This document shows positions 12,980 through 21,230 of a DNA stretch of 64,000 bases, piece by piece. Numbering within the stretch: the first letter of the stretch is position 1; the number at the start of each line of letters is the position of its first letter. This stretch comes from Diphasiastrum complanatum (taxonomy: Eukaryota > Streptophyta > Lycopodiopsida > Lycopodiales > Lycopodiaceae). The notes below the pieces were generated by a model. That model worked only from the letters and a program-made list of their open reading frames with translations, did no database searches and was not told where the DNA came from. The stretch is from NCBI GenBank assembly GCA_029204225.1, contig CM055097.1, positions 67,680,972-67,744,971 of the forward strand, read 5' to 3'. The translations under genes were made by a program, and so were the position numbers.

Positions 12980-15149
12980 TATAGTGGCACGTGGTATCGC
13001 CATTATGGTACCGCGGTACCATAATGGTGGTACCGCCATTATGGTGCCGCCCAAAAATCTGTGGTACCAGGGCGGCACCATTTTTTAATTTAAAAAAATA
13101 AATAAATAAATTTAGTGGGCAATATGGGTATCAGCTTGAAGCTCTTGACGAGAGCGGTGCATTTATGCAGGTTGCCGGTGCTTTCAGTTACAAATTATGT
13201 TAGACAACTAAATAATGCACCTCTCAGTTTAGTAGTCACTAGTTAACCGTGAGCTCAGATCTGTAAGGCCCCCGTTATGAGGAGAAGCCATTACTGAGCA
13301 CGGTTGTTAGTATAGGGTCTACTGTGAGACCATGATGGTTATGAGATGGCTAGATTACAGTTTCTATATAGCAGCAAGTCTTGGGGGGTTCGGGGGGCGG
13401 TAGCCCCCCGAGAAACGGGGGGTCCGGGGGGCGGTTGCCCCTCGGCAGGGGGTTTGGGGGGCAGAGCCCCCCAACAGCGGGGTCCGGGGGCTGCCGGTAG
13501 ACCCCGGCCCCGACGGTACGACCTCTTCATGATTTGGGGTTTGACTCCCTGAGCGAAAACACACTTTTTGGTGTTTTGCATCCCCTTGGTCCTTTGGCTG
13601 TTCGCTCTCGTCAGAACCGGCAACCTGTATAAATGCACTGCTCTCGTCAACAGCTTCAAGCTGATACCCATATTGCCCACTTGATTTTATTTTATTTTTT
13701 AAAATTTATAAAAAAAAATTATATATTATTGTACCGCGGATCAGTATGGATCCGCGGATCCTGGTACCGCTGGATCTTTGATATATATCATAGGTCCCAT
13801 TACTGGGTACCGCGGATCCCGGTACCGCGGGACCATACTGGTACCGCGGTACCATGTTGGTACCGCGGTACCACAATATAATAATTTATTTAATATTTAA
13901 TATTTTTAAATTTTTTTTTTTACCTAAACCTACCCGCCCCCCTCGCATTTCATCTGAAATTTTTTTGCGCCCTCCTTCGCCTTGCCATTGCTGCTGTTTT
14001 TGTCTGCCTGCCTTCGATTCCTTGCGTCGCCCTTCGCCCACGCAACACCCTGCCTTGCATCTGACTTGCTTCGCCCTGCCTTCGCCCATTTTCAGCATCT
14101 CTCCAACAGTGAATCCGGCGGGCTGAAGTAAGAAAGTTTTTCAAGAAGTTGTATCAATATTCATGCAAATGGGCATATGGCTTGGTCTTTTTGGAAGGTG
14201 TCATAGGGAGGCTCTCTGTGCTTGGTACTATGTCTTGATAGAGATATTGCAACCTTCTATGTAAACTTTCAGGAACTCTGTAGTGACGCTGTGGCATCAA
14301 TTATTTTATGGTGTATTTGTAATACATGCGCACATGTCTCATGCATTTAGGTAAGCAAGTCCATTTCTGCCTTGGTATCAAAGCACATTTCTGTACACAT
14401 CTTTGTGGATGTAACAGTATTAGTGTTTAGCCCATCATTTGGATATTTTTAGTTTCTTTACACCAAAGTTGATTGTTTCAAATTTTGTAGCTGGCTATAA
14501 AGAAGTGATTCAGCAGATCCGGAACATGGTGAGAGAAGCAGGAAAGAAATCGTATACGTTGCTTATGGGGAAACCAAATCCATCCAAGCTTGCTAATTTT
14601 CCCGAGGTCCAAAATGTTTCTAGCAGGCTTATTGGCTTCCTGTTTATTATGCTGATTATGAAGTGGCCTTTCATATTAAATGTTTTTTTGTGAAACTATT
14701 TGGATTTAAAAAATACTGGAACAATTGCATACCTTTCTACTTGACTATAATCTAGATTCTAAGCGTTTCTTACTTGCACCTGAGTTTTCTTTTTCTGCTG
14801 TGGGGGAGCTTTTGTGCGTTGAGGTTCACTTTTTGTTGAGTCATTTTTGAACATGATTCGAGTGAAATCAATCAGAAATCAAAGGAGAAAAACTTAGGCC
14901 TTTTCTTATCTATTAGCTAGAACTTGCTTAGAAGAACCGTTGCATTCTTGGGAGTACATGATGAGGCTGAGGTTAATAATTACTTATATATAGGACAATT
15001 TCTGAAAGAACAGTCATGTTTTGGCTGGTTTTCTTGCAACAGTGTGATGTCTTCGTATTAGTGGCATGTCCAGAAACAGCACTTTTAGACAGCAAGGAGT
15101 ACTTTGCTCCTGTCCTTACCCCTTTTGAAGCTAACTTGGCATTTGTAAG

Positions 15150-15197
<48 letters not shown>

Positions 15198-15868
15198 GCG
15201 CCACAATCTACTCATTTTGTTCTTACTCCGCCTAGAGGTATGTCACTCATAAATGTTCTTTGCATATGTTACAATGCATACAGGGGACAACAGTGGACGG
15301 GGGCTTATGACTTCGACTTTAAAAAGCTTTTCTGCACTACAGATCATGAACAGGGCCGAGAGCCTATAGACGAGACACACATAAAAGATGAAGAGCCACG
15401 TTTCTCATTCCTCAAGGGTACTTATGTAGAAATGAACACCTCAAAAAAAGGTGACAAACCTCTACCATCTCCATCTTTTCTGTCATGAATTTTGGCTTTC
15501 TGGATTTGGCATTGAGAACAGTTTTTTCACTTTTCCATGTTCTCTTTAATTTAATAGTGAATAGCATGTCAATTGGTTTTGGGCAGATGCTATATCACAA
15601 CCTTCATCTACCAAAATAGTGACAGCACAAGATGAGCGAGCTATCGAAAAGATCCCAGGAGATATATTTTTAACAGGAAAAGCAAGAGACCACAAATCAA
15701 GTTCTGAATATTTTGTGCATAGAAGCTTTCAAGGACTAGAGCTTAATAATGATACAGAGAAGGAGCTACAAATTTACAGTGAACTTCAGAACTCATTACC
15801 CCGCTATCAGGCTTTGATGGGAAGGAAGGGTAGGGCATCTGTCTATGATGATGAGAAGAAGTCTTCAT

Positions 15869-15870
<2 letters not shown>
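3679..15870 (+). CDS. DPH2: Diphthamide biosynthesis protein 2 (partial, six exons)
   Basis: DPH2 pairs with DPH1 in the cytosolic iron-sulfur complex that transfers the 3-amino-3-carboxypropyl group of S-adenosylmethionine to the target histidine of elongation factor 2, the first step of diphthamide synthesis. Exons are 3679-3749, 7025-7092, 14491-14606, 15043-15149, 15284-15450 (or 15417) and 15587-15870; all junctions are GT-AG and keep frame. The joined protein shows SRTLKRRYYFVERAKDANIV, GTLGVAGY, MGKPNPSKLANFPECDVF, TALLDSKEY, PVLTPFEANLAF, WTGAYDFDF and the C-terminal EYFVHRSFQGLEL and GRASVYDDE. The cysteine of NFPEC matches the conserved third cluster cysteine. The N-terminal half is outside the window. 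There is no internal stop, so the gene may be functional despite 7.4 kb of transposon-filled intron. Confidence 0.93.
4943..6235. mobile_element. LTR-like direct repeat pair in DPH2 intron
   Basis: 4950-5215 and 6066-6235 are diverged direct repeats. Both have tagcaatctcc, cattgacat, cacatac/gcataca and gtcaatg near the start, and cttttggtgggaaat then acccaactgg near the end. The second copy lacks about 105 bp of the first. The 0.85-kb interior shows no retroviral domain. A small non-autonomous LTR element (TRIM-like) is the likeliest reading, but no primer site or target duplication was found. Confidence 0.45.
6236..7024. other. DPH2 intron sequence without recognised content
   Basis: AT-rich sequence with no coding or repeat signal I could identify. 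It ends at the exon b acceptor. Confidence 0.5.
7025..7092 (+). CDS. DPH2: DPH2 exon b (RYYFVERAKDANIVG)
   Basis: A 68-bp exon between an aatgcag acceptor and a gtaagt donor. It encodes YYFVERAKDANIVGIVVG then TLGV, a signature block of DPH1/DPH2 family proteins. Confidence 0.92.
7910..7931. repeat. Short palindrome beside hAT end
   Basis: GCGATTCTGG and CCAGAATCGC form a near-perfect palindrome with a 2-bp centre. It is followed by a second small inverted pair (cccagaa near 7922-7928 and ttctggg near 7966-7972) just outside the (TA)n tract at 7979-8018. Confidence 0.6.
8372..9524 (+). pseudogene. hAT transposase, N-terminal part with BED finger
   Basis: Starts at MVQSDLSGLWDEVD. A BED zinc finger follows (CRYCLVEF, RLKGHLLGAC), then a long proline/serine-rich linker, then QAVASLIYELNLPFAITDSE, SWRVPSSEVVR and RRHWATYGCSIMSF, the block that precedes the catalytic core in plant hAT proteins. 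A TAG at 9017-9019 interrupts the frame, which otherwise runs on unchanged to 9524, where a gtatgc donor lies. The usual DGWTD catalytic aspartate segment after YGCSIMS is absent. Confidence 0.85.
9618..9780 (+). pseudogene. hAT transposase, C-terminal dimerisation block
   Basis: After an acaccacag-type acceptor the frame reads DCAASVCERNWSTWALIHTR, then NRLLVSQLERFVFC and NARLARR, the conserved hAT dimerisation region. Only about 90 bp separate it from the N-terminal block, so roughly 300 residues of core are deleted. It ends at a gtgata donor. Confidence 0.85.
9882..11166 (+). pseudogene. hAT element C-terminal tail, low-complexity with AT-hook
   Basis: Begins after cttgcag with TKISDLERQVDLP. 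A slip in a GA run near 10010 shifts the frame into LYEADEPVSEDEHDEVEPIR, followed by G/T-rich and D/E-rich repeats (AHDEAR, VGAQDDSE, VGAQDDLE). A second frame change near 10570 leads to a P/A-rich tail ending in KRPGRPKGAPNKKGK, an AT-hook. The two frame changes suggest decay. The G+C-rich composition differs sharply from surrounding intron DNA. Confidence 0.6.
11930..12298 (-). CDS. Charged coiled-coil ORF in hAT element
   Basis: A 122-aa open frame starting MAERIPPKPEGEARRKLEED, with long Arg/Glu-rich helices (RRHNERHRKQEADIREMLRQ; RERAARRRANQEATRANREA) and an acidic/proline linker. It has no recognised domain. It faces the transposase in tail-to-tail orientation within the same element, so it may be a second element-encoded protein or a captured fragment. 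An upstream in-frame ATG at 12337 would add 13 residues. Confidence 0.5.
   Translation of the reverse strand, partial: EMAERIPPKPEGEARRKLEEDIRRHNERHRKQEADIREMLRQTRQRNPEPEPPASAVDPVPAVELDLDEQIGMNFTRRQLIMVRERAARRRANQEATRANREAEQERQNNAPDKGEESVEDQ
12450..12720. repeat. Imperfect tandem repeat (cccccatgtgatgct unit)
   Basis: Two or three copies of a roughly 100-bp unit (ctcccattgg..cc, tctgctcac, cccatgtgcctctgtac, tgcccccatgtgatgct) lie upstream of the minus-strand ORF in the hAT element. Confidence 0.6.
13114..13681. mobile_element. 568-bp terminal inverted repeat element (MITE-like)
   Basis: Starts agtgggcaatatgggtatca and ends with the reverse complement. The inverted arms are about 66 bp with roughly four mismatches. 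There is no coding capacity. The core (about 13380-13505) is a G-rich tandem repeat. It separates the hAT right end from a second copy of the hAT left end. No convincing target duplication is visible. Confidence 0.85.
13380..13505 (+). repeat. G-rich tandem repeat, hairpin/G-quadruplex prone
   Basis: About four units of roughly 30-37 bp of the form ggggtycggggggcggt-agcccccc. Each unit pairs a run of five or six G with a run of C, so both stem-loops and intramolecular G-quadruplexes are possible. Confidence 0.75.
13730..14125 (+). mobile_element. Second copy of hAT left end (truncated)
   Basis: 13789-14118 repeats 8020-8330 in the same orientation with few differences: tcataggtcc, ctgggtaccgcggatcccgg, cctacccgcccccctcgcat and cttcgcccattttcagc are all shared. 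It stops where the transposase exon would begin. It is a solo end or truncated sister element, so the intron holds at least two related insertions. Confidence 0.85.
14491..14606 (+). CDS. DPH2: DPH2 exon c (GYKEVIQQI...NFPE)
   Basis: A 116-bp exon after a 7.4-kb intron. Its first two bases complete the alanine of GTLGVAGY, proving continuity with the previous exon. It ends in phase 0 at NFPE before a gtccaa donor. Confidence 0.92.
15043..15149 (+). CDS. DPH2: DPH2 exon d (CDVFVLVACPETALLDSKEY)
   Basis: A 107-bp exon starting exactly at the conserved cysteine codon. A donor at 15150 (gtactc) gives AFVR joined to GQQW in the next exon; the nearer gtaagg at 15145 would break the frame. Confidence 0.92.
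15153..15193. repeat. (CT)n microsatellite
   Basis: About 40 bp of CT immediately downstream of the donor of DPH2 exon d. Confidence 0.95.
15284..15450 (+). CDS. DPH2: DPH2 exon e (WTGAYDFDF)
   Basis: The exon starts after atacag and encodes GQQWTGAYDFDFKKLF. Two donors keep the same phase: 15418 (gtactt) and 15451 (gtgaca, preceded by AAG). The second adds 11 residues (TYVEMNTSKK region). The choice cannot be made from sequence alone. Confidence 0.8.
15587..15870 (+). CDS. DPH2: DPH2 terminal exon
   Basis: Runs from the gggcag acceptor to the TAG stop at 15868-15870. It encodes the variable linker and the conserved tail SSEYFVHRSFQGLELNN, then LMGRKGRASVYDDEKKSS. A CT tract starts directly after the stop, in the 3' untranslated region. 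Confidence 0.88.

Positions 15871-15906
<36 letters not shown>
15871..15906. repeat. (CT)n microsatellite after DPH2 stop
   Basis: About 36 bp of CT starting directly after the DPH2 stop codon. Confidence 0.95.
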
Positions 15907-15908
<2 letters not shown>

Positions 15909-16810
15909 CAATTTAACTGTTGGAGGTGTACCGAGGTCTGTAATGTTGCAGGGGGAGCTAGTCATGCCTCATGGCTATTGCAGGATTTTTGACATTTTTT
16001 TGCAGGACGATAGTGATTTGGCCTGCTCATTCCGTTGTGGAGTTTGGATCTGGCGAGGCAGGAGAGATAACTGCTCTTGCTATGTACCTGGTTGTAGAAC
16101 TTAGTGGTGCATATTCAAGAGCTTTTGTTTATGAGAAAACATGAGGGTGAATTCAAGGGAATTTTGTGGTAAAATTGTCATGTTCTTTCTCAGGCTTTTT
16201 TGTATCTGAATCAAATAGAGGGTGACAATTACGGTGTGTGTGCTGCGTGTGTGGTATGTTCTTCGCACTGCTGGCTCTTTATCCTTGGGTGATGGAGTAA
16301 ACAATCTTCACTTCACTTTGCTTTCTACAGGCTCGTTTTTATATTCATATTTAGTTGTTAGTTTTGGCCAGCACCATTGATATTTTCTTTGAGTATAATT
16401 AAAACCAGACATTTGGCCTCCACCTAAGATCAATGCACAGAAAGTTTCATGTGCTGGCTACTTGTAGCCAAAACAGCTAAGTCAATAGTAGTTGTGGTTG
16501 ATGTAATAAGAGCTTATAGCATTTGAAAGGGATTGATACATAGGTAGCTGGTTAGTGAGGACATTAAGAGACTGAATATCTGTTAGCCTTTAAGAACAAA
16601 AAGGGCATCATGACATCCAGTTTGGGATTTTTGTTTTGCTCATTTTGAATTCTCAGGCTTGGAAAGTACTTCCACAACAATTAGCTGTGTGGATCTCAAT
16701 TCATGTGTCCTCATTTACATGAAAGCTTGTGCTAGGCTTTATATGCATGCTTGATATCCAAATAAGACAACTTTATATGTTAATCTTGTATATTGTGGAG
16801 ACCAAATGAA
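15907..16810. other. DPH2 3' flank, no feature recognised
   Basis: AT-rich sequence probably containing the DPH2 3' untranslated region. I saw no clear polyadenylation signal or second gene. Confidence 0.4.
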
Positions 16811-17183
16811 TTTTCACATCAAGGCAACGCCAAATAGCAGCTTGACGCTCCTCTTACACTTCTCACTCTATCTATTTGCTCTCGTCGTTATGTTTTGATT
16901 TATGTTCCCATATATATATTCCACCAAAGGGAATTTAAAGATAATCTAGCTAATCATTACAAAAAAGGTTTATTATAACTACCAGCTAACTACGTGTTAA
17001 CTCTTGTAATGTTGCCTACAGCTGATCGTGACAGTTTGTGTCTCATGACTGCTAGGTTTTGAATTCGATAATTCGAATCACTCGACAGTTCATTGCCCGA
17101 TAGTTTATTTCAGTGCTTGTAGACATTCGATAACTATTCAACCGTTTGACGGTCATGTGAATGTGTAGTTGTGTCGTCCATTT
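16811..17183 (-). repeat. Copia 3' LTR (truncated)
   Basis: 16948-17178 matches 28974-29208 in the same orientation (tgttaactcttgtaatgttg, cctacagytgatcgtgac, gtgcttgtagacattc), and 16811-16878 matches 20985-21036 (gctcctcttacactt, tctatttgctct). The match to part B ends at 16811, so the LTR end is lost. Confidence 0.8.
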
Positions 17184-20100
17184 TTATGATGGAGGGTTTT
17201 TGATATCGTATGCCAATCCCTTCTAGCATCATCTTCAACCATATTATCTCATTCGCCACCTTTGAAGCGTTACGTATTCTGCTTCGCACGAAGATTGAGT
17301 TCAGTGTCTGCTTTTTGCAGGTCCAGCTGATCGTAGCTCCATAGTATTGAACATCTACTAGTTATTGATTTGCTAAATTGGGTCTCGTGCATACCGTGAG
17401 GTACATAAGGCTCTCAATTAGGCTGTGATATGGGATCTTTTTCATCTTCTGTCTTTTCTCATCTGTGCTTGGGCTATCTTGCTTCGACAATTTGGTTCCG
17501 ACACTAATGGCGTTGTCTTCTCTTTGCAATTGGTTATTTCAAAATGCTTCAAGACTTTTTCAACATATTCAGACTAGTTTAGATGTACGATTTCTTTCTT
17601 CCTCTCTCTTTCAGTCTGCAGCCCCAAGCCTTTCTTTGCTTTTCCTAATTTGTGATTTTGCAATTTGCAGATATCTGATTCTTTGTCATTGATTAATGTT
17701 AGAGACAGTTTTGTATCATCAAAGAATTGTCTACAAATCTTGTCAAAATTATGAATTTTCTTTTTATCCTTTTAATGTAGACATTACAGTCGGGTTGTAT
17801 CGGATAGAAATCCAGAGACTTAAGAAGACTCTCAAGTTTCTTATACCAAGCTCGTGAGGCCTGCTTCAGACTGCAGATACACCTGTGCAACCAACAGACA
17901 TAATCTAGATTATTTGGGTCTCCATAACCTTTAGGCTGTTTCATGAAAATTCATCCAAATCTTCGTGGAGGGAGTCTGTTTTGACATCTATTTGATGTAT
18001 TTTCAAATTATATTTTGTAGCATAAGCAAGGAGTAATCGGATGCTCGACCTTTTGACCATTAGGGAGTATGTATCGAAGTAGTTGATACCATACTTCTGA
18101 GTGTAGCCTTTCGTGACAAATTGAGCATTGTATCTTCCGACACTGCCATATGATCTTAGCTTCTTCTTGTACACCTATTTGTAGTCGACTTTATTCTTTC
18201 CTTCGGGTACTGGCTCGAGTGTCCATGCCTGATTTTGCCTCACTGATTTGATTTTCTCTGACATGACGTCTCCAAAATTCGTCCTCAAGATTCTGGATTG
18301 CTTCCAAATATGTTGTTGGTTCCTCGGTAAAACCACAGAATTTGAAATCTGTGACCTTGTTCGACTGAAGACTATCGATGAGTCTGATGTGGGGGTCTTT
18401 GAATTTTTGTCGACCTTCTCAGTTGGATCTCTGGCTGCTGATTTGTCCTTTGCTTTTCTTCTTCAAATTCTTTGATAGGTTGATCTTTTGTCTCATGTTA
18501 TGGAGTTTGTGGTTCGACATTCTGATTCAACGCTTGGCCTTGAATTTTCTCTTTGATTGGTATTTATCGAGAAGACTTCATGGCCATTTGATTCTTTCAC
18601 TTTTGGAAATGTCAATTCGTCGCATTCCTGCTCATTACCACCTTCTTTGTGGTTGGATTGTAGAGTCGATAGATATGTGAGACATTCAAATATTCGACCA
18701 TGACAATATGTATGGATTTCTCATCTAGTTTGCTTTTTTTTTCTCTTTTGGTATGTGCATGTATGTAGGTTGCACATTCGAACACTCGTACATACGATAG
18801 ATCGAGGTTCTCACCTGTCCACAGTTCATACTACACGTCTTGCTCTCCAATGTCGTTGTTATTGATATGTTGTAGATGGATCATGGCAGCGATTGCTTCA
18901 GCCCAAAAATGACTTGGCAGTTGTGCTTGAGCCATCATGCACTTTACTCCTTCGATAAGGGTTATGTTTCATCTTTCTGCTACACCATTGTGTGGTGTAT
19001 ATGCAGGCGTGAATTGATGTTCGATGCCTCTCTCTTGATAGAAACTCATCTTTGCTTGAATATATGCCTCCATTGTTGGACCTAAGGATCTGCTGTTTTT
19101 CGAGGTATGTGGTTCTGTAAACGTTACAAATTTCTTGAATGCAGCGAATACTTTTGACTATACTATAGTCATTCTACTAAAATCATCTATGAATGTGGAG
19201 AAATATCTCGATCCTGAAATGGAGTCTACCTTTGTGGGTCCACAGACATCCAAATGAACTAGCTCTAGGATGTCCTTACTTCTCCTTCTTTCATTATGAA
19301 TGGATTTCAATGCTGCTTATCTTTTTGACAGGTTTCGCAAAAGTATGAGTTTGGACTTGTAACTTTAAGATCACTCACAAGCTCATTCTTGCTCATGTCA
19401 TACAAACTTCTTATATTCAGATGATATATTTGTTTATGCCAGAGATGATTTTCACTTTCGGATGCATTCAGTACACTATCGTAGCTATTGATGATTTTTG
19501 CTTGATACCAGTTACCTTGCCTTGATGCGACAGTCAACAACTTATTTGATCTGTGCTCGACCATTTTGCATGCGTTTTCATCAAATAAGAATCGTATTCC
19601 AAGATATGTTATCCTTGATACAGAGAGTAGGTCTCTCCTCAATGTGGGTGCATAGAGTGCTCCGTGTAGCTCTGTATGTTCTGACAGTGTACGTAGTTAA
19701 AGAGTTCCGATGCCTCGACATCATGTCTGCTTTCATCTCCCAATATCACTGTTCTTGTGTTGTCTAGTGCCTTGTAGCTCATCAGAACATTTTTGTTGCA
19801 AGTGATATGAGATGTGGCTCTTGAATCAATCACTATGTCATAATCTTGCTGCATGTAAGTCGTGGACTCTTCATCAACATCTATGAATCCATTGTCGTTC
19901 TTGTCGCTATCTTTAGAAGACTCAGTGACATTCACTTTTTTTTCTTTATGCTTTCCTTTGGGATTAAACCAACAATTGTATGTTGAATGTCCCATTTTCT
20001 TGCAGTGAGTGCAAGGCATGCTGGTTAAACCAGCATTTGTCTGCTGTATGTCCCGTCTTGTGGCAGTGATCACAAGTAGAAGTATTTTTGTTGTTGTTGT

Positions 20101-20781
20101 TGCCCTTCGTTAGCGTCTCCTTTTGAGCCTTGTCAACTTTGGGCTTGTATTTGTTTTTTTTCTTTCCCTTTGTGAAAAGGACCTTCTCTTGGTCTCCATT
20201 TTGTTTCTCCTGCATCTCTCATCAATCTTTCGTTTTCTATGAGATTGACTGCTCTTTCGAATGTCATCTCTAAGAAAACTTAGATGAGCATTCTCAGCGG
20301 CTGATAAGATGAGGGTAGTGATTTCATGAAGTACATCAATTACTAAGGTGCTGGGACTTGGCGCTCTTGTCTAGATGCAGAGAGCTGTGCGAAGATTGTC
20401 TTGATCTTCTCTACATGTCGATCTAGCTCATTCACATCCCATCGTAGGCTTGGCAGCTGATTGTGGAGGTGCATGACTGATGCAACTGTCCTCACTTTGT
20501 ACTTTTGCTGTAGCTTTTCCCACTCTTCATGACTGCTTTGGCAGTTTTCAATCTGCATGAGGATGTCCTCGTTTTATGGAGGATATGATGATCGCCATTG
20601 TGCGTTCATCTTTTCTTACCCATTCCGCCCTCCTTAGATCTGCCTCTGGAGGTTTCGGCTCTGTGAGATCAGTTACTGACCAAAACCCTTCACCTTGAGA
20701 AGTGTCTATCTTGAACTTTGATATGTGATAGTTCGCGCCATCAAGGTTGATTGTGATCTTTGCTTGAATTGTAGTAGCCAT
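17180..20781 (-). pseudogene. Copia gag-pol of the interrupted element
   Basis: Gag begins MATTIQAKITINLDGANYH at 20781. CCHC knuckles CDHCHKTGHTADKCWF and CTHCKKMGHSTYNCWF lie near 20090-19970; the protease motif reads DSRATSH where DSGATSH is expected; pre-integrase HLWHKQIYHLNIRSL and [10 protein letters not shown] lie at about 19470-19310; integrase traces include GIEHQFTPAYTP near 19010; RT fragments (ARYNAQFVTKGYTQ-like, CSLKQASRAWYKK) span 18174-17699; RNase H (ANEIIWLKMMLEGIGI) lies near 17250. Frames change repeatedly, so this copy is inactive. Confidence 0.85.
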
Positions 20782-20799
20782 GTCGTATCTAATGAACCT

Positions 20800-20811
20800 G
20801 CTCTGATACCA
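20800..20811 (-). promoter_or_regulatory. Primer-binding site (initiator tRNA-Met type)
   Basis: The minus strand reads TGGTATCAGAGC, the usual copia primer site complementary to the 3' end of initiator tRNA-Met. It lies just inside the 5' LTR and 19 bp upstream of the gag ATG. Confidence 0.85.
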
Positions 20812-21037
20812 TGCTGGAAAATTGTTGGAAGCATGTTGTTTAATGTGCATAATCGCATGAATCAAATAAGCTAATACGAATCACAGACAACACAACAATC
20901 AATCAAATGCATGCAACGCAAAACAATGTAGGAAGAATACAATATCTATTTTTTTTCTAGAGTGAGTTGGTAGTGCAATGCCAAGTAGCGGCCTGATGCT
21001 CCTCTTACACTTGTCACTCTTTCTATTTGCTCTTGTT
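20812..21037 (-). repeat. Copia 5' LTR, part B
   Basis: The R/U5-side portion of the 5' LTR, directly upstream of the primer site. Its outer edge (gctcttgtt at 21029-21037) matches the 3' LTR at 16871-16879 and is followed abruptly by the inverted repeat of the inserted DNA transposon. Confidence 0.8.
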
Positions 21038-21230
21038 CATTAGAGGGCGTCTGAATCCAAAAAAGACTCTTTGTAAAGATTCTCTTTATATTTTTCTTCT
21101 CAAATTTTGCTTACACATGGACCAATCAAAACACTCAAATTTGAAATCTGCGTAACGTAGCTCATTAAAATTGCATTAGAGAAAATATGGGCCCAAAGAG
21201 GGCCCTATAAGAAATGCCATGTAGGAGAGA
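21038..21230 (+). repeat. Left terminal repeats of the H3-carrying transposon
   Basis: Two related inward-pointing modules begin with CATTAGAG at 21038 and 21174. The second continues ...gggcccaaagagggccctat then aagaaatgccatgtag. Between them lie accaatcaaaaca and tgcgtaacgtag, which reappear inverted near the right end (28150-28205). Confidence 0.75.

Larger units (their letters stand above)
7979..13082 (+). mobile_element. hAT-type DNA transposon, internally deleted
   Basis: A 5.1-kb insertion inside the DPH2 intron. Both ends combine a (TA)n tract (7979-8018; about 12938-12980) with clusters of ggtaccgcggtacc-like palindromes (8030-8090; 12843-13080). The interior encodes a BED zinc finger, the pre-core hAT segment and the hAT C-terminal dimerisation block, but the RNase H catalytic core between them is missing. 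A proline-rich tail with an AT-hook and a minus-strand coiled-coil ORF follow. I could not define precise termini or an 8-bp target duplication. Confidence 0.7.

Noticed and set aside
7979-14125. LTR retrotransposon bounded by the 310-bp direct repeats at 8020 and 13789
   Set aside because: The interior is hAT-type and the repeats carry hAT subterminal palindromes; a duplicated end explains it better.
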